Shown: in pieces, positions 28,042 to 38,312 of the stretch | Position numbering within the stretch: position 1 is the first letter of the stretch | Layout: each line of letters starts with the position of its first letter | Assembly: GCF_017744445.1 (NCBI RefSeq) | Contig: NZ_JAGIBH010000011.1 | Span: 1 to 64,000, forward strand | Length of the DNA stretch: 64,000 nucleotides | Direction of reading: 5' to 3' | From: Caulobacter sp. | Lineage (GTDB): Bacteria; Pseudomonadota; Alphaproteobacteria; Caulobacterales; Caulobacteraceae | The notes under the pieces: generated by a model | Databases searched by the model: none | What the model was told of the DNA's origin: nothing | The model's input: the letters and a program-made list of their open reading frames with translations, nothing else | Translations under genes and position numbers: made by a program

Positions 28042-30627
28042 ATGGCCCGCTACAATCCCAAAGACACCGAGCCCAAGTGGCGTGAAGCCTGGGCGAAGGC
28101 CGACGTCTTCAAGACCGGCGAGATCAACGACGGCCGTCCGAAATACTATGTGCTCGAGATGTTCCCGTACCCGTCGGGCCGCATCCACATGGGCCACGTC
28201 CGCAACTACGCCATGGGCGACGTCGTGGCCCGCTACAAGCGCGCGCAAGGCTTCAACGTCCTGCACCCGATGGGCTGGGACGCCTTCGGCATGCCCGCCG
28301 AGAACGCGGCCATGGAGCGCGGCGTCCACCCCAAGGGCTGGACCTACGACAACATCGCCGCCATGCGCGAGCAGCTGAAGTCGCTGGGCATTTCGGTCGA
28401 CTGGTCGCGCGAGTTCGCCACCTGCGACCCGGAATATTACGGCAAGCAGCAGGCCTGGTTCCTGCGCCTGCTGAAGAGCGGCCTGGTCTATCGCAAGGAA
28501 GCCTCGGTCAACTGGGATCCGGTCGACATGACCGTCCTGGCCAATGAGCAGGTCATCGACGGCAAGGGCTGGCGCTCGGGCGCGACGGTCGAGAAGCGCA
28601 AGCTGACCCAGTGGTTCCTGCGCATCACCCAATATGCCGACGACCTGATCGAGGGCCTGAAGACCCTGGACCGCTGGCCCGACAAGGTTCGCCTGATGCA
28701 GGAGAACTGGATCGGCCGCAGCAAGGGCCTGCGCTTCAAGTTCCAATTCGAGGGTGAAGCCCCCGACGGCATGGCCGACGGGCTGGAGGTCTACACCACC
28801 CGTCCCGACACCCTGTTCGGCGCCAGCTTCGTCGGCATCGCGCCCGAGCACCCGCTGGCCGAGCGCCTGGGCATCGAGAACCCCGAGGTCCAGCAGTTCA
28901 TCGCCGACTGCCGCAAGGGCGGCACCTCGGAAGCCGAGATCGAGAGCGCCGAGAAGCTGGGCTACGACACCGGCCTGCGGGTGCAACACCCGCTGGACCC
29001 GTCGATCACCCTGCCCGTCTGGATCGCCAACTTCATCCTGATGGACTACGGCACCGGCGCGATCTTCGCCTGCCCGGCCCACGACCAGCGCGACCTGGAC
29101 TTCGCCCGCAAGTACGACCTGCCGGTGCTGCCGGTGGTGCTGCCCAACGGTGAGGACCCGGCGACCTTCACGGTCGGCAAGGAGGCCTATGTCGGCCCCG
29201 GCAAGATCTTCAATTCCGAGTTCCTGGACGGCATGGACGTCGAGGCCGCCAAGGCCGAGGCCGTGGCCCGCATCGAGGCGGCCGGTCAGGGCCAGGGCGC
29301 GACCGTCTACCGCCTGCGCGACTGGGGCGTCTCGCGCCAGCGCTACTGGGGCTGCCCGATCCCGGTGATCCACTGCGCCGACTGCGGCGTCGTGCCCGTG
29401 CCGGAAGACCAGCTGCCGGTCGCCCTGCCCGAGGACGTCACCTTCGACAAGCCGGGCAACCCGCTGCTGCGCCACCCGACCTGGCGCCACACCAGTTGCC
29501 CCTCGTGCGGCGGCAAGGCCGAGCGCGAGACCGACACGCTGGATACGTTCATCGACTCCAGCTGGTACTTCGCCCGCTTCGCCGACCCGACCGCGCAAGA
29601 GCCGGTCGGCAAGGAAGCGGCCGACTACTGGATGGCCGTCGACCAGTATATCGGCGGCGTCGAGCACGCGATCCTGCACCTGCTGTACGCGCGCTTCATC
29701 ACCCGCGCCCTGAAGGACGAGAACCTGCTGTCGGTCGAGGAGCCGTTCGCGGGCCTGTTCACCCAGGGCATGGTCACCCACGAGGCCTACAAGAACGAGG
29801 CCGGCGAGTGGGTCGAGCCCTCGGACATCCGCATCACCGTCGAGGGCAACAGCCGCACGGCCGTCCACGCCACGACCGGCGCGCCGATCATCATCGGCGA
29901 CGTCGAGAAGATGTCGAAGTCCAAGAAGAACGTCGTCGCGCCCGAGGACATCTTCGAGGCCTACGGCGTCGACAGCGCCCGCCTGTTCGTGATGAGCGAC
30001 AGCCCGCCCGAGCGCGACGTCCAGTGGACGAACTCGGGCGTCGAGGGTTCGTGGCGCTTCACGCACCGCCTGTGGAACGAGTTCGACGGCCAGCCGGCCG
30101 GCGACTTCGCCCACGACGACAGCGATGAAGCCGCCGTGGCCCTGCGCAAGTCGGCCCACAAGCTGATCGGCTTCGTCACCGACAGCATCGAGGGCTTCCG
30201 CTTCAACAGCGGCGTGGCGCGCCTGTACGAGTTCCTGAACGCCCTGAAGGCCGCTCCGGCCGAAGGCGCGTCGCAGGGCGTGCTGGCGGCTCGCAAAGAA
30301 GCCCTGAACATCCTGGCGCGCCTGGTCGCCCCCTTCACGCCCCACCTGGCCGAGGAAGCCTGGGCCAGCATCGGCGGCGAAGGCTTGGTCGTGAACGCGC
30401 CCTGGCCCAAGGCCGACCCGGCCCTGGCCGCGGACGACGAGCGTGTCCTGCCGATCCAGATCAACGGCAAGCGTCGCGGCGAGGTGAAGGTGAAAGCCGG
30501 CGCCCCCGAGGACGAGGTCCAGAAAATCGCTCTGGCGGATCCGAACGTCATGGCCCACCTTGAGGGCCTCACGGTCCGCAAGGTGATCGTGGTGAAGGAC
30601 CGGATCATCAACATCGTGGCCAACTGA
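28042..30627 (+). CDS. leuS: Leucyl-tRNA synthetase
   Basis: An 861-residue class I aminoacyl-tRNA synthetase charging tRNA-Leu. The HIGH-type motif is [15 protein letters not shown], the CP1 editing domain holds [22 protein letters not shown], and the KMSKS loop is [15 protein letters not shown]. The C-terminal domain ends in [23 protein letters not shown], as in the bacterial enzyme. Leads a leuS-lptE-holA operon with five-base gaps. Confidence 0.97.
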   Translation: MARYNPKDTEPKWREAWAKADVFKTGEINDGRPKYYVLEMFPYPSGRIHMGHVRNYAMGDVVARYKRAQGFNVLHPMGWDAFGMPAENAAMERGVHPKGWTYDNIAAMREQLKSLGISVDWSREFATCDPEYYGKQQAWFLRLLKSGLVYRKEASVNWDPVDMTVLANEQVIDGKGWRSGATVEKRKLTQWFLRITQYADDLIEGLKTLDRWPDKVRLMQENWIGRSKGLRFKFQFEGEAPDGMADGLEVYTTRPDTLFGASFVGIAPEHPLAERLGIENPEVQQFIADCRKGGTSEAEIESAEKLGYDTGLRVQHPLDPSITLPVWIANFILMDYGTGAIFACPAHDQRDLDFARKYDLPVLPVVLPNGEDPATFTVGKEAYVGPGKIFNSEFLDGMDVEAAKAEAVARIEAAGQGQGATVYRLRDWGVSRQRYWGCPIPVIHCADCGVVPVPEDQLPVALPEDVTFDKPGNPLLRHPTWRHTSCPSCGGKAERETDTLDTFIDSSWYFARFADPTAQEPVGKEAADYWMAVDQYIGGVEHAILHLLYARFITRALKDENLLSVEEPFAGLFTQGMVTHEAYKNEAGEWVEPSDIRITVEGNSRTAVHATTGAPIIIGDVEKMSKSKKNVVAPEDIFEAYGVDSARLFVMSDSPPERDVQWTNSGVEGSWRFTHRLWNEFDGQPAGDFAHDDSDEAAVALRKSAHKLIGFVTDSIEGFRFNSGVARLYEFLNALKAAPAEGASQGVLAARKEALNILARLVAPFTPHLAEEAWASIGGEGLVVNAPWPKADPALAADDERVLPIQINGKRRGEVKVKAGAPEDEVQKIALADPNVMAHLEGLTVRKVIVVKDRIINIVAN

Positions 30628-30632
30628 GACTG

Positions 30633-31133
30633 ATGAAACGCACCCTGGCGGCGGCCGCTCTCGCTCTTTCGACCCTCGCGCTCTCGGCCTGCGCCGGCTT
30701 TACGCCGCTGTATGGCCGTCCGGGCGTCGAGAGCGGTCTCTCCGGCATCGAGACCATCGCGTCCGAGGGCCGCGGCGGCTACCTGCTGCGCGAGCAGCTG
30801 GACGACGCCCTGGCCCATCGCGCCGACGATCCGGTGGCCTACAAGCTGCTGCTGTCGGTCAACGAACAGCGCTTCGCTCGCGGCGTGCGCCTGGACAACA
30901 CGGCCAACCGCTACGAGCTGAAGATGACCGTCACCTGGCGCCTGCTGGACGCCAAGACCACGGCCGAGGTCCATAAGGGCCTGACCGACGTCTCGGTGAC
31001 CTATGACTCGGCCGACCAGCCCTATGCGGCCATCGCGGCCCAGAACGACGGCCAGGAACGCGCCGCCGCCGAGGTGGCCCGCAAGATCCAGCTGGACATC
31101 GCCACCTGGATGGCGGGCCGGAAGCCGGCCTAA
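30633..31133 (+). CDS. lptE: LPS assembly lipoprotein LptE
   Basis: A 166-residue outer-membrane lipoprotein that plugs the LptD barrel for lipopolysaccharide export. The signal is LALSTLALSACAG with the lipobox cysteine near residue 20, followed by the family start FTPLYGR. The mature part has YKLLLSVNEQRF, NRYELKMTVTWRLLD and the C-terminal helix ERAAAEVARKIQLDIATWMA. The position between leuS and holA is the conserved LptE location in proteobacteria. Confidence 0.92.
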   Translation: MKRTLAAAALALSTLALSACAGFTPLYGRPGVESGLSGIETIASEGRGGYLLREQLDDALAHRADDPVAYKLLLSVNEQRFARGVRLDNTANRYELKMTVTWRLLDAKTTAEVHKGLTDVSVTYDSADQPYAAIAAQNDGQERAAAEVARKIQLDIATWMAGRKPA

Positions 31134-31138
31134 AGCCC

Positions 31139-32191
31139 ATGATCCTCTCCAAGCGTCCGGACGTCGAACGCTTCCTGCGGGAGCCGACCCCGGACATCCG
31201 GGCCGTGGTCATCTACGGCAAGGACCGGGGCGTGGTGCGCGATCGCGCCAACGCCCTGGCCAAGCGCGTGGTCGAGCGGCCGGACGACCCCTTCGACACC
31301 GCCATGCTGACCGACGGCGACCTGGACGCCGATCCGGCCAAGCTGGAGGACGAACTGTCGGCCATGTCGCTGATGGGCGGCCGGCGGCTGGTGCGCCTGC
31401 GCCTGAACGGCGACAAGGCCGGGCCCGACAAGCAGGCCTCTGAGGCCCTGACGCGCCATGTCGAGGGCCAGCTGAACCCCGACGCCTTCTTCCTGGTCGA
31501 GGCCGGCGCGCTGGACCGCAACTCCCTGCTGCGCAAGGTCGGCGAGAAGGCCAATGGCTGCGCCGTCATCCCTTGTTATGAAGACGAAGCGGGCGACCTG
31601 GCCCGCCTGGCGCGCGACACCCTGGCCAATGACAAGGTCAGCCTCAACAGCGAGGCCCTGGATCTCTTCGTTTCACGCCTGCCCAAGGAGCGCGGCGTGG
31701 CCCGCGCCGAGATCGAGCGCCTGGCGCTATACCTGGGCCCAGGCAGCGGCATCACCGCCACCGCCGCCGACCTGACCGACTTCCTGGGCGTGGAACCGGA
31801 GGCCTCGCTCAGCGACGCCGCCGCCGACGCGTTCGGCGGCAAGGCCGGTCTCGCGCAGCAGGCCCTGCGCCGCGCCGCCGCCGAAGGCGAAGGCGGCCCG
31901 GCCGCCGTCCGGGCGATCAGCTACTATCTGAACCGCCTGCGCCGGGTTCTGACTCTGCACAGGAACGGCGTCGACCTGCAGGCGGCCGCCAAGGCCTCCG
32001 GCGTGTTCTGGAAGCAAGAGCGCGAGTTCCTGCGCCAGGCTCGCGCCTGGAACCTGGAAGCCATCCTGGAGATCCAGGGCGAGGTCCTCACCGCCGACCG
32101 CGCCTGCAAGACCTCCGGCTCGCCCGACCAACTGATCTCCGAGCGCCTGGCGCTGATGATCGCTGGGCGCGCGAGGCGGCTGGGGCTGTAG
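31139..32191 (+). CDS. holA: DNA polymerase III subunit delta
   Basis: A 350-residue clamp-loader subunit that opens the beta clamp. The N-terminal AVVIYGKDRGVVRDRANALAKRV, the ADPAKLEDELSAMSLMGGRRLVRLR and the AAA-like VSLNSEALDLFVSRLPKERGVARAEIERL segments fit HolA. The C-terminal collar domain is rich in helices (AISYYLNRLRRVLTL, SERLALMIAGRAR). It ends the leuS operon and is followed by repeat family A copy 2. Confidence 0.93.
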   Translation: MILSKRPDVERFLREPTPDIRAVVIYGKDRGVVRDRANALAKRVVERPDDPFDTAMLTDGDLDADPAKLEDELSAMSLMGGRRLVRLRLNGDKAGPDKQASEALTRHVEGQLNPDAFFLVEAGALDRNSLLRKVGEKANGCAVIPCYEDEAGDLARLARDTLANDKVSLNSEALDLFVSRLPKERGVARAEIERLALYLGPGSGITATAADLTDFLGVEPEASLSDAAADAFGGKAGLAQQALRRAAAEGEGGPAAVRAISYYLNRLRRVLTLHRNGVDLQAAAKASGVFWKQEREFLRQARAWNLEAILEIQGEVLTADRACKTSGSPDQLISERLALMIAGRARRLGL

Positions 32192-32198
32192 CACCCAA

Positions 32199-32323
32199 AT
32201 CCGTCTCCCCGGCGAAAGCCGGGGCCTAGATGGAAAAACGCTGGAATGGGTTCTACGAGCTCTGAGCCCTTCCAATCATCTCAAACGCCTTGAGATCTGG
32301 GTCCCGGCCTTCGCCGGGAAATC
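32199..32323. repeat. Intergenic inverted repeat, family A, copy 2
   Basis: Left arm 32199-32224 and right arm 32297-32323 share the CCCCGGCGAAAGCCGGGG core of copy 1. The interior (GGGTTCTACGAGCTCTGAGC... GAGATCTGGG) is clearly related to that of copy 3 at 55412. It sits directly after holA. Confidence 0.88.
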
Positions 32324-32553
32324 GGATAGGGAAATCACCCAAAATAGCGCCTTTGCGCCACTGTGGATGGTTTCGAGGAAAGCCTTACACCACAAGGGTT
32401 TGGAGTCTGATCAGACTCAAACCGCCCTCCTCTCACGAAAACGGCGCCTCCCGGAGTACGGAAAGGCGCCGCTTGGTGCGCGACAGAGGCAATTTTCAGA
32501 GGCCGTTTTCGCGCCCCAAAAGCGCTCAAACGCACGCGCTTACGTGCGTCTGA
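32324..32553. other. Structured intergenic region between holA and parB
   Basis: No gene is visible. It holds a perfect 16-base palindrome GAGTCTGATCAGACTC at 32403-32418, an outer inverted repeat CGAAAACGG (32436-32444) / CCGTTTTCG (32503-32511) enclosing a hairpin CGGCGCCT / AGGCGCCG (32442-32471), and a 12-base palindrome GTCTGATCAGAC at 32548-32559 that overlaps the parB stop codon. No T-run supports a classical terminator. Confidence 0.6.
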
Positions 32554-33465
32554 TCAGACCCCTCGGCTCAGCCGGTTGCAGAGGTCGTCCAGCTGCTCGA
32601 GCGTCGCGTAGCTGATCGTCAGGGCGCCGCCGGCGCCGCGATGGTCGATCGAGACGTCCAGGCCCAGGACAGACGACAGGTCGGCTTCCAGCGCCTGCGT
32701 GTCGGTGTCCTTCACGCGCGGCGGACGACCGCCCTTGTTCTTGTTCGGCGTCGCGGTCGGCGCTTTGCGGGCCAGGGCCTCGGTCTCGCGGACGGACAGA
32801 CCGCCCTCGATGATCTGCTTGGCCAGGGCGACCGGATCGGCGGCGGCGGCGATGGCGCGGGCGTGACCGGCCGACAGCTCACCGCTGACCAGGTATGACT
32901 GCACCTCGTCCGGTAGGGCCAAGAGGCGCATCGTGTTGGCCACGTGGCTGCGGCTCTTGCCGATGGTCTGGGCGATGTTCTCCTGGGTGCGCTCGAACTT
33001 CTCCATCAGCACTTTGTAGGAAAGCGCTTCTTCCAGGATGTTCAGGTCGGCGCGCTGGACGTTTTCGATGATGCCGATTTCCAGCACCGCCAGGTCGTCC
33101 AGCTCGCGCACCATGATCGGCACGGTGCGCAGGCCCGCGCGTTGGGCGGCGCGCCAACGGCGTTCGCCGGCGACGATCTGGAATTCGCCGGGCGCGCCCG
33201 GCGCCGGACGCACCAGGATCGGCTGCAGGACACCCTTCTCGCGGATCGAGTTGGACAGGTCCTCCAGGTCTTCCTCGCGGAAGGTGCGGCGCGGCTGGTC
33301 GGGATTGCGCTTCAGGATCTCGATCGGCGCTTCGCGCGAACCGGCCGTGTTGTCGCCCGGCGCCTGGGCCGGCGCGGCGTCGACCTCGCCCAGCAGGGCG
33401 GAAAGACCGCGCCCCAGACCACGACGCCCCTCGGAACCACCAGCCTCAGCCACCACAGACTCCAT
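32554..33465 (-). CDS. parB: Chromosome-partitioning protein ParB
   Basis: A 303-residue parS-binding CTP-dependent clamp. The N-terminal LGRGLSALLGEV is the ParA-activating arm. The CTP-binding and spreading domain contains QILVRP-type VLQPILVRPAPG and GERRWRAAQRAGL; the helix-turn-helix is TQENIAQTIGKSRSHVANTMRLLALP, which recognises parS; the C-terminal dimer domain ends LEQLDDLCNRLS. It lies 43 bases downstream of parA. The parS sites that it would load onto are found at 35214-37407 and 49792. Confidence 0.97.
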   Translation of the reverse strand: MESVVAEAGGSEGRRGLGRGLSALLGEVDAAPAQAPGDNTAGSREAPIEILKRNPDQPRRTFREEDLEDLSNSIREKGVLQPILVRPAPGAPGEFQIVAGERRWRAAQRAGLRTVPIMVRELDDLAVLEIGIIENVQRADLNILEEALSYKVLMEKFERTQENIAQTIGKSRSHVANTMRLLALPDEVQSYLVSGELSAGHARAIAAAADPVALAKQIIEGGLSVRETEALARKAPTATPNKNKGGRPPRVKDTDTQALEADLSSVLGLDVSIDHRGAGGALTISYATLEQLDDLCNRLSRGV

Positions 33466-33508
33466 TCTTCTTCTCGTACAAACTCGGGTCGTTACTCAAA
33501 AAATCGGT

Positions 33509-34312
33509 TTAAGCAGCTTGGGCCTGACGGTCGCGCTCGCGGCTGATCACCTCGCGGGCCAGCTTCAGGTAGGCCTGGCTGCCGGCGCACTTCAGGTCAT
33601 ACAGCAGCACGGGCTTACCGAACGACGGCGCCTCCGAGACGCGGACGTTACGCGGGATGACCGCGTCATAGACCTTGTCGCCGAAGTACTCGCGCACGTC
33701 GCGGGCCACCTGCTCGGACAGGCTGTTGCGGCGGTCGTACATCGTCAGCACCACGCCCTGGATCTCCAGGCGCGGGTTCAGGCTGCCACGGATGCGCTCG
33801 ATGGTGCGCATCAGCTGGGTCAGGCCTTCCAGGGCGAAGAACTCGCACTGCAGCGGCACGAACACCGCGTCGGCGGCGGTCATGGCGTTGACGGTCAGCA
33901 CGTTCAGCGACGGCGGGCAGTCGATCAGCACATAGGTGTAGGGCCCGTTGACCCGGATCGACTCCAGGGCGTCGCGCAGGCGGTACGACCGGCGGGCGGT
34001 CTGGCCCAGCTCGATCTCGACGCCCGACAGGTCGGCGTCGGCCGGAATGACGTCCAGGCCGGGCAGCTCGGTCTTCACGGCGGCGTCCACCACCGGCGAC
34101 TCGCCCATCAGCACGTCGTACAGCGTGGTCCGGCGCTGGGTGCGGCCGATGCCCAGCCCCGTGGAACAGTTGCCCTGCGGGTCGGCGTCGATCAGCAGCA
34201 CCCGCTCGCCGCAAGCGGCCAGGGCGGTGCCCAGATTGATGGCGGTCGTGGTCTTGCCGACCCCGCCCTTCTGGTTGGCGATGGCCAGGACGCGGAGAGG
34301 ATTAGCGGACAC
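33509..34312 (-). CDS. parA: Chromosome-partitioning ATPase ParA
   Basis: A 267-residue Walker-type ATPase that forms a nucleoid-bound gradient moving ParB-parS. The deviant Walker A is ANQKGGVGKTTTAINLG, Walker A' is VLLIDADPQGNCSTGLG, and Walker B is YVLIDCPPSLNVLTVNAM. It starts at GTG 34310-34312, overlapping the rsmG stop by 11 bases, so its expression is probably coupled to the mnmG-rsmG transcript. Confidence 0.97.
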   Translation of the reverse strand: MSANPLRVLAIANQKGGVGKTTTAINLGTALAACGERVLLIDADPQGNCSTGLGIGRTQRRTTLYDVLMGESPVVDAAVKTELPGLDVIPADADLSGVEIELGQTARRSYRLRDALESIRVNGPYTYVLIDCPPSLNVLTVNAMTAADAVFVPLQCEFFALEGLTQLMRTIERIRGSLNPRLEIQGVVLTMYDRRNSLSEQVARDVREYFGDKVYDAVIPRNVRVSEAPSFGKPVLLYDLKCAGSQAYLKLAREVISRERDRQAQAA

Positions 34313-34952
34313 GGGAAAGCCTCTTCACTTGAACGATGCGGCCACGGGGGTCGCTTTGACTGGTGCTCAGCTCGCTGGCGAACGCCCAGGCCTTGGAGGC
34401 CTCGGTCAGTTCCGCAGCGACGTCCTGCCCCTTCAGGAACAGGCCCGTCGCGCCGCGATACAGATAGGGTTCGGCGAAGCCGAGCAGCTTGGTCATCGGC
34501 GCGCAGGCCCGCGCGGTGACGACGTCGACCTTCAGCTTCAGCTCTTCGGCTCGGACATTATGGATCTCGACCGGCAGGTCCAGATCCTTGGCGACGACTT
34601 CCAGGAAGCGGCAGCGCTTTGCCATCGACTCGACCAGGTGAACCTTGGCCCCAGCCCTACCCTTTAGCAGTATGGCCAGCACCACGCCGGGCAGACCCGC
34701 GCCGGCCCCGAGATCGGCCCAGGTCACCGCGTCGGGCGCCAGGGCCAGCAGCTGCGAGCTGTCCAGGGCGTGGCGGGTCCAGTAGGTGGCGATGGTCAGC
34801 GGACCGACCAGGTTCATCACCGCGTTCCACTCGGCCAGAAGCTCCTGGAAGCGCGCCAGGTCGGCCATCTGGACGTCGGTCGCGCCGGTAAGGGCTTGGT
34901 AACCAGCTGCGTCCAGCACCGGGGGTTCTACGGTCACGAGATCAGGCTGCAC
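34302..34952 (-). CDS. rsmG: 16S rRNA (guanine-N7) methyltransferase RsmG
   Basis: A 216-residue methyltransferase (GidB) modifying G527 of 16S rRNA. The SAM-binding motif is [19 protein letters not shown], followed by [21 protein letters not shown] and [14 protein letters not shown]. The start is GTG at 34950-34952 within the end of mnmG, an 11-base overlap; the same size of overlap is seen with parA downstream. Confidence 0.94.
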   Translation of the reverse strand: MQPDLVTVEPPVLDAAGYQALTGATDVQMADLARFQELLAEWNAVMNLVGPLTIATYWTRHALDSSQLLALAPDAVTWADLGAGAGLPGVVLAILLKGRAGAKVHLVESMAKRCRFLEVVAKDLDLPVEIHNVRAEELKLKVDVVTARACAPMTKLLGFAEPYLYRGATGLFLKGQDVAAELTEASKAWAFASELSTSQSDPRGRIVQVKRLSRVR

Positions 34953-36798
34953 GGCCGCGCCTCACGTGAGCCAGCAGAGCCGTCAGCGCGCCCGGAGTGA
35001 CACCCTCGATCCGAGCCGCCTGGCCCAAGGTCAGGGGACGCACGCGCTGCAGCTTCTCGCGCACTTCGTTCGACAGGCTGCCGATGTCGGCATAGTCCAG
35101 GTCGGCGGGCAGACGCAGGTCCTCGTCCTTGCGCAGGCTTTCGGCGTCGGCGCGCTGGCGATCCAGATAGCCGGCATAGGCGGCCTCGATCTCGATCTGC
35201 TCGCGGACGTCAGTGTTCCACGTGAAAACCTCGGGCCAGATGCGGCCGAGATCATCCAGGGTCACGTCCGGATAGGCCAGCATGGCGAAGACATCCCGGC
35301 GGACGCCGTCGCTGTTGACCTTGAAGCCGGCCTTCACCGCCTCGTTCGGGGTCAGGGTGACGGAACGGGCGAAGGCGCGGGCCGCCTCCAGGCGATCCTT
35401 CTTCTCGGTCCAGGCCTTGGCGCGGGTCTCGCCCACCACGCCGAGCTCGATCCCACAATCGGTCAGGCGCTGGTCGGCATTGTCGGCGCGCAGGGTCAGG
35501 CGGAACTCGGCCCGGCTGGTGAACATGCGGTACGGCTCGGTGACGCCCCGGGTGACCAGGTCGTCGATCATCACGCCGATATAGGCTTCGTCGCGAGCGA
35601 AGGTGGCGGGCTCCCTGCCCTGCGCCGCCAATGCCGCGTTCAGGCCAGCGACCAGGCCCTGGGCCCCCGCCTCTTCATAGCCCGTGGTGCCGTTGATCTG
35701 GCCGGCCAGGTACAGGCCCGGCAGGCGCTTGGTCTCCAGCGTGGCGTAGAGCTCGCGCGGATCGACATAGTCGTATTCGATCGCATAGCCGTAGCGGATC
35801 ACCTCGACCTTCTCGAGGCCGGGGATCGTGCGCAGGAAGAGCAGCTGCGTTTCTTCTGACACCGACGTGGAGATGCCGTTCGGATAGACGGTGTCGTCGT
35901 CCAGGCCTTCCGGCTCCAGGAAGATCTGGTGGCTCGTCTTGTCGGCGAAGCGGACAACCTTGTCCTCGATCGACGGGCAATAGCGCGGGCCGATCCCCGT
36001 GGCGCGACCGCCATAGACCAGCGACTCGGTGAGCCGCTCGGCGATGATCCGGTGGGTCTCTTCGGTGGTGAAGGTGACGCCGCAGGCGATCTGCGGGACC
36101 TCGATCTTATCCGTCAGGTACGAGAACGGGACCGGCTCCTCGTCGGCCGCCTGGCTCTCCAGCTGGTCCCAGGCGATAGTCTTGCCGTTCAGGCGCGCGG
36201 GCGTGCCGGTCTTCAGGCGGCCCATCTGGAAGTCCAGGCCGTAGAGTCGATCGGCCAGGCCGATCGACGGCTGGTCGCCGACCCGGCCGGCGGGGAGACG
36301 GTCGTCGCCCCGGTGGATGACACCCTTCAGGAAGGTGCCGGTCGTCAGGATTACACGTGAAGCGCGGTACGCCCGCCCTTCCCCATCGACCGCGCCCGCG
36401 ACCTTACCGTCCTCAACGATCAGATCCTCGGCAGCGGCGGCGATGATGTCGAGGTTCGGCGTGGCGGCCAGCTCGGCCTGCATCGCCTCGCGATAGAGCT
36501 TGCGGTCGATCTGCGAGCGCGGGCCACGGACGGCCGGACCCTTCGAGCGGTTCAGCATCCGGAACTGGATGCCGGCCTTGTCGGCCAGGCGGCCCATGAC
36601 GCCGTCCAGGGCGTCGATCTCGCGGACCAGGTGGCCCTTGCCCAAGCCGCCGATGGCCGGGTTGCACGACATCTCGCCGATGGTCTCGAGCTTGTGGGTC
36701 AGCAGCAGGGTGCGCGCGCCCGTACGCGCCGACGCAGCGGCCGCCTCGCAGCCGGCGTGACCGCCGCCGATGACAATGACATCCCAGGTATCGGACAA
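34942..36798 (-). CDS. mnmG: tRNA uridine-5-carboxymethylaminomethyl synthase, FAD subunit
   Basis: A 618-residue FAD enzyme (GidA) that with MnmE modifies wobble uridines. The FAD motif is [21 protein letters not shown]; the conserved [21 protein letters not shown] and [22 protein letters not shown] are present, and the C-terminal helical MnmE/tRNA-binding domain ends [17 protein letters not shown]. The coding region contains a parS site at 35214-35229. It leads the transcript mnmG-rsmG-parA. Confidence 0.97.
   Translation of the reverse strand: MSDTWDVIVIGGGHAGCEAAAASARTGARTLLLTHKLETIGEMSCNPAIGGLGKGHLVREIDALDGVMGRLADKAGIQFRMLNRSKGPAVRGPRSQIDRKLYREAMQAELAATPNLDIIAAAAEDLIVEDGKVAGAVDGEGRAYRASRVILTTGTFLKGVIHRGDDRLPAGRVGDQPSIGLADRLYGLDFQMGRLKTGTPARLNGKTIAWDQLESQAADEEPVPFSYLTDKIEVPQIACGVTFTTEETHRIIAERLTESLVYGGRATGIGPRYCPSIEDKVVRFADKTSHQIFLEPEGLDDDTVYPNGISTSVSEETQLLFLRTIPGLEKVEVIRYGYAIEYDYVDPRELYATLETKRLPGLYLAGQINGTTGYEEAGAQGLVAGLNAALAAQGREPATFARDEAYIGVMIDDLVTRGVTEPYRMFTSRAEFRLTLRADNADQRLTDCGIELGVVGETRAKAWTEKKDRLEAARAFARSVTLTPNEAVKAGFKVNSDGVRRDVFAMLAYPDVTLDDLGRIWPEVFTWNTDVREQIEIEAAYAGYLDRQRADAESLRKDEDLRLPADLDYADIGSLSNEVREKLQRVRPLTLGQAARIEGVTPGALTALLAHVRRGRAA
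35214..35229. promoter_or_regulatory. parS: parS site within mnmG
   Basis: TGTTCCACGTGAAAAC differs from the TGTTNCACGTGAAACA consensus only at the last two or three positions; the CACGTG core is centred at 35221/35222. Confidence 0.8.
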
Positions 36799-36816
36799 AA
36801 GACTCGCCTCAATGCG

Positions 36817-36843
36817 AACGCCCCCGGATCGTGCGGGGGCGTT
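36817..36843 (-). terminator. GC-rich hairpin upstream of mnmG
   Basis: AACGCCCCC / GGGGGCGTT stem with a nine-base loop, 19 bases before the mnmG start on the minus strand. No T-run follows, so it may instead be a leader structure or an imperfect terminator for mnmE transcripts. Confidence 0.45.
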
Positions 36844-36893
36844 GGACTCGATCTATACGCCAAACAGGCGAGCGGGTCGATGTGACTCAAAGG

Positions 36894-36909
36894 CGTTTCA
36901 CGTGAAACA
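36894..36909. promoter_or_regulatory. parS: parS site between mnmE and mnmG
   Basis: CGTTTCACGTGAAACA, a 15 of 16 match to the parS consensus, in the gap between the two genes. Confidence 0.92.
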
Positions 36910-36951
36910 CCCCCTCAGCAGCTGTGAGCCCGCTGTGGATAATATAGGGGA

Positions 36952-36967
36952 CGTTTCACGTGGAACA
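36952..36967. promoter_or_regulatory. parS: parS site at the end of mnmE
   Basis: CGTTTCACGTGGAACA; the two halves match parS and the site ends immediately before the mnmE stop codon at 36968. It lies 58 bases from the preceding site, both on the same helical side within about half a turn. Confidence 0.9.
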
Positions 36968-38308
36968 TCACTTGCCGATGCAGAAGGTCGAAAAGACGCG
37001 GCCGAGCACGTCCTCTGGATCCACGCGGCCCGTGATCTTCTCGAGAGCGCGGGCGGCGAGGCGAACATCCTCGGCGGCCAGCTCCACTTCCAGGCCAACC
37101 TCGGACAGAGCGCGAGCCAGATAGTCCTGGGCCTCGCGGAGCCGCTCGGCGTGGCGGAGGCGGGTGGCTGCTGGGAACTCCGCGCCAGACAGCGCGTCGG
37201 CGACATGATCGGCCAGAGCGCTCCGAACCTCATCGACGGCGGTGCTCGAACGAGCCGACAGTCGCAGGACCTTGAGTCCCTGCCCGGTCCACTTTTGAGC
37301 GGCTTCATCCAGCGCTGAGGCGTCGGCGATGTCGGCCTTGTTGAGCATAAACCAATCGCCCGGCCGGATCGCCTCCTCAAGCTTCACTGTATGTTTCACG
37401 TGAAACCCATCGACGACCCAAAGCCTTAGGTCAGCATCTTCAGCCCAGGCCCGCGCCCGGCGGACGCCCTCGGCTTCGATAGCGTCAGCCGTTTCGCGGA
37501 TGCCAGCCGTGTCGGCGACCAGAACCTTGTACCCACCGAGCACCAGTGGAACCTCGATCACGTCCCGGGTAGTACCAGGCGTATCCGTCACGATCGCCGC
37601 GTCGCGCTCGACCAGGCCGTTCAGCAAGGTGCTCTTCCCCGCGTTCGGCGCGCCGACCAGGGCGATGCGGAAACCGTCCCGCACCCGACGACCACGGGAA
37701 ACATCGGCCAGCGCGGCATCGAGTTCGGCGCTCAGCGTCCGCAGACCCGGACGCGCGCGCTCGGCCACCTCCTCCGGCAGATCCTCGTCCGGAAAGTCGA
37801 CCGCCGCCTCTAGCATCGCCAGGGATTGGACCAACAGATCGCGCCACCGGTCATAGCGCTGGCTCAGCGCGCCACCCACCTGCCCCAGGGCCTGCTTGCG
37901 CTGCGCCTCGGTCTCGGCGTCGATCAAGTCGGCGACGCCTTCGGCCTGGGCCAAGTCGAGCTTGCCGTTCTCGAAGGCGCGGCGGGTGAACTCGCCCGGC
38001 TCGGCCAGCCGCAGGCCCAGATCGACCAGGGCTGACAGCAGCGCCTCGACGACAGCGCGGCCGCCGTGCACGTGAAACTCGGCGCTGTCCTCGCCGGTAT
38101 AGCTGGCCGGTCCCTCGAACCGCAGGACCAGCGCCTCGTCCAGCTCAACGCCCTGGTGACGCAGTTTGCGCAGAGCCGCCAGGCGCGGCTTGGGCGGTTT
38201 TCCCGTGAGAGCCTCGACGACCGACAAGGTCGCCGGACCCGAGACGCGCACCACGGCCACCGCCGCTCGCCCGGCCGCGGTGGCCAGGGCGAAGATCGTA
38301 TCGGTCAT
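36968..38308 (-). CDS. mnmE: tRNA modification GTPase MnmE
   Basis: A 446-residue GTPase (TrmE) that works with MnmG on wobble uridines. The N-terminal folate-binding domain begins [22 protein letters not shown]; the G domain has [14 protein letters not shown] (G1), TTRDVIEV (G2), DTAG (G3) and NKAD (G4). The C-terminus CIGK is the conserved functional motif. A parS site lies inside the gene at 37392-37407. The small DUF6489-like gene precedes it by four bases. Confidence 0.96.
   Translation of the reverse strand: MTDTIFALATAAGRAAVAVVRVSGPATLSVVEALTGKPPKPRLAALRKLRHQGVELDEALVLRFEGPASYTGEDSAEFHVHGGRAVVEALLSALVDLGLRLAEPGEFTRRAFENGKLDLAQAEGVADLIDAETEAQRKQALGQVGGALSQRYDRWRDLLVQSLAMLEAAVDFPDEDLPEEVAERARPGLRTLSAELDAALADVSRGRRVRDGFRIALVGAPNAGKSTLLNGLVERDAAIVTDTPGTTRDVIEVPLVLGGYKVLVADTAGIRETADAIEAEGVRRARAWAEDADLRLWVVDGFHVKHTVKLEEAIRPGDWFMLNKADIADASALDEAAQKWTGQGLKVLRLSARSSTAVDEVRSALADHVADALSGAEFPAATRLRHAERLREAQDYLARALSEVGLEVELAAEDVRLAARALEKITGRVDPEDVLGRVFSTFCIGK
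37392..37407. promoter_or_regulatory. parS: parS site within mnmE
   Basis: TGTTTCACGTGAAACC, a 15 of 16 match; the coding sense reads through it as part of the HVKHTVKL region of MnmE. Confidence 0.92.
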
Positions 38309-38312
38309 GTCG

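Noticed and set aside
28024-30558. 844-codon open frame on the minus strand across leuS
   Set aside because: It is the antisense shadow of leuS; high GC keeps that frame open, and no family similarity is visible.
34956-34971. CACGTG at 34963-34968 as a further parS
   Set aside because: Flanks CGCCT and AGCC do not match parS; only the six-base core fits.
38064-38079. Half parS site GTGAAACT in mnmE
   Set aside because: The left half CCGTGCAC is unlike parS; a single half site is not enough.
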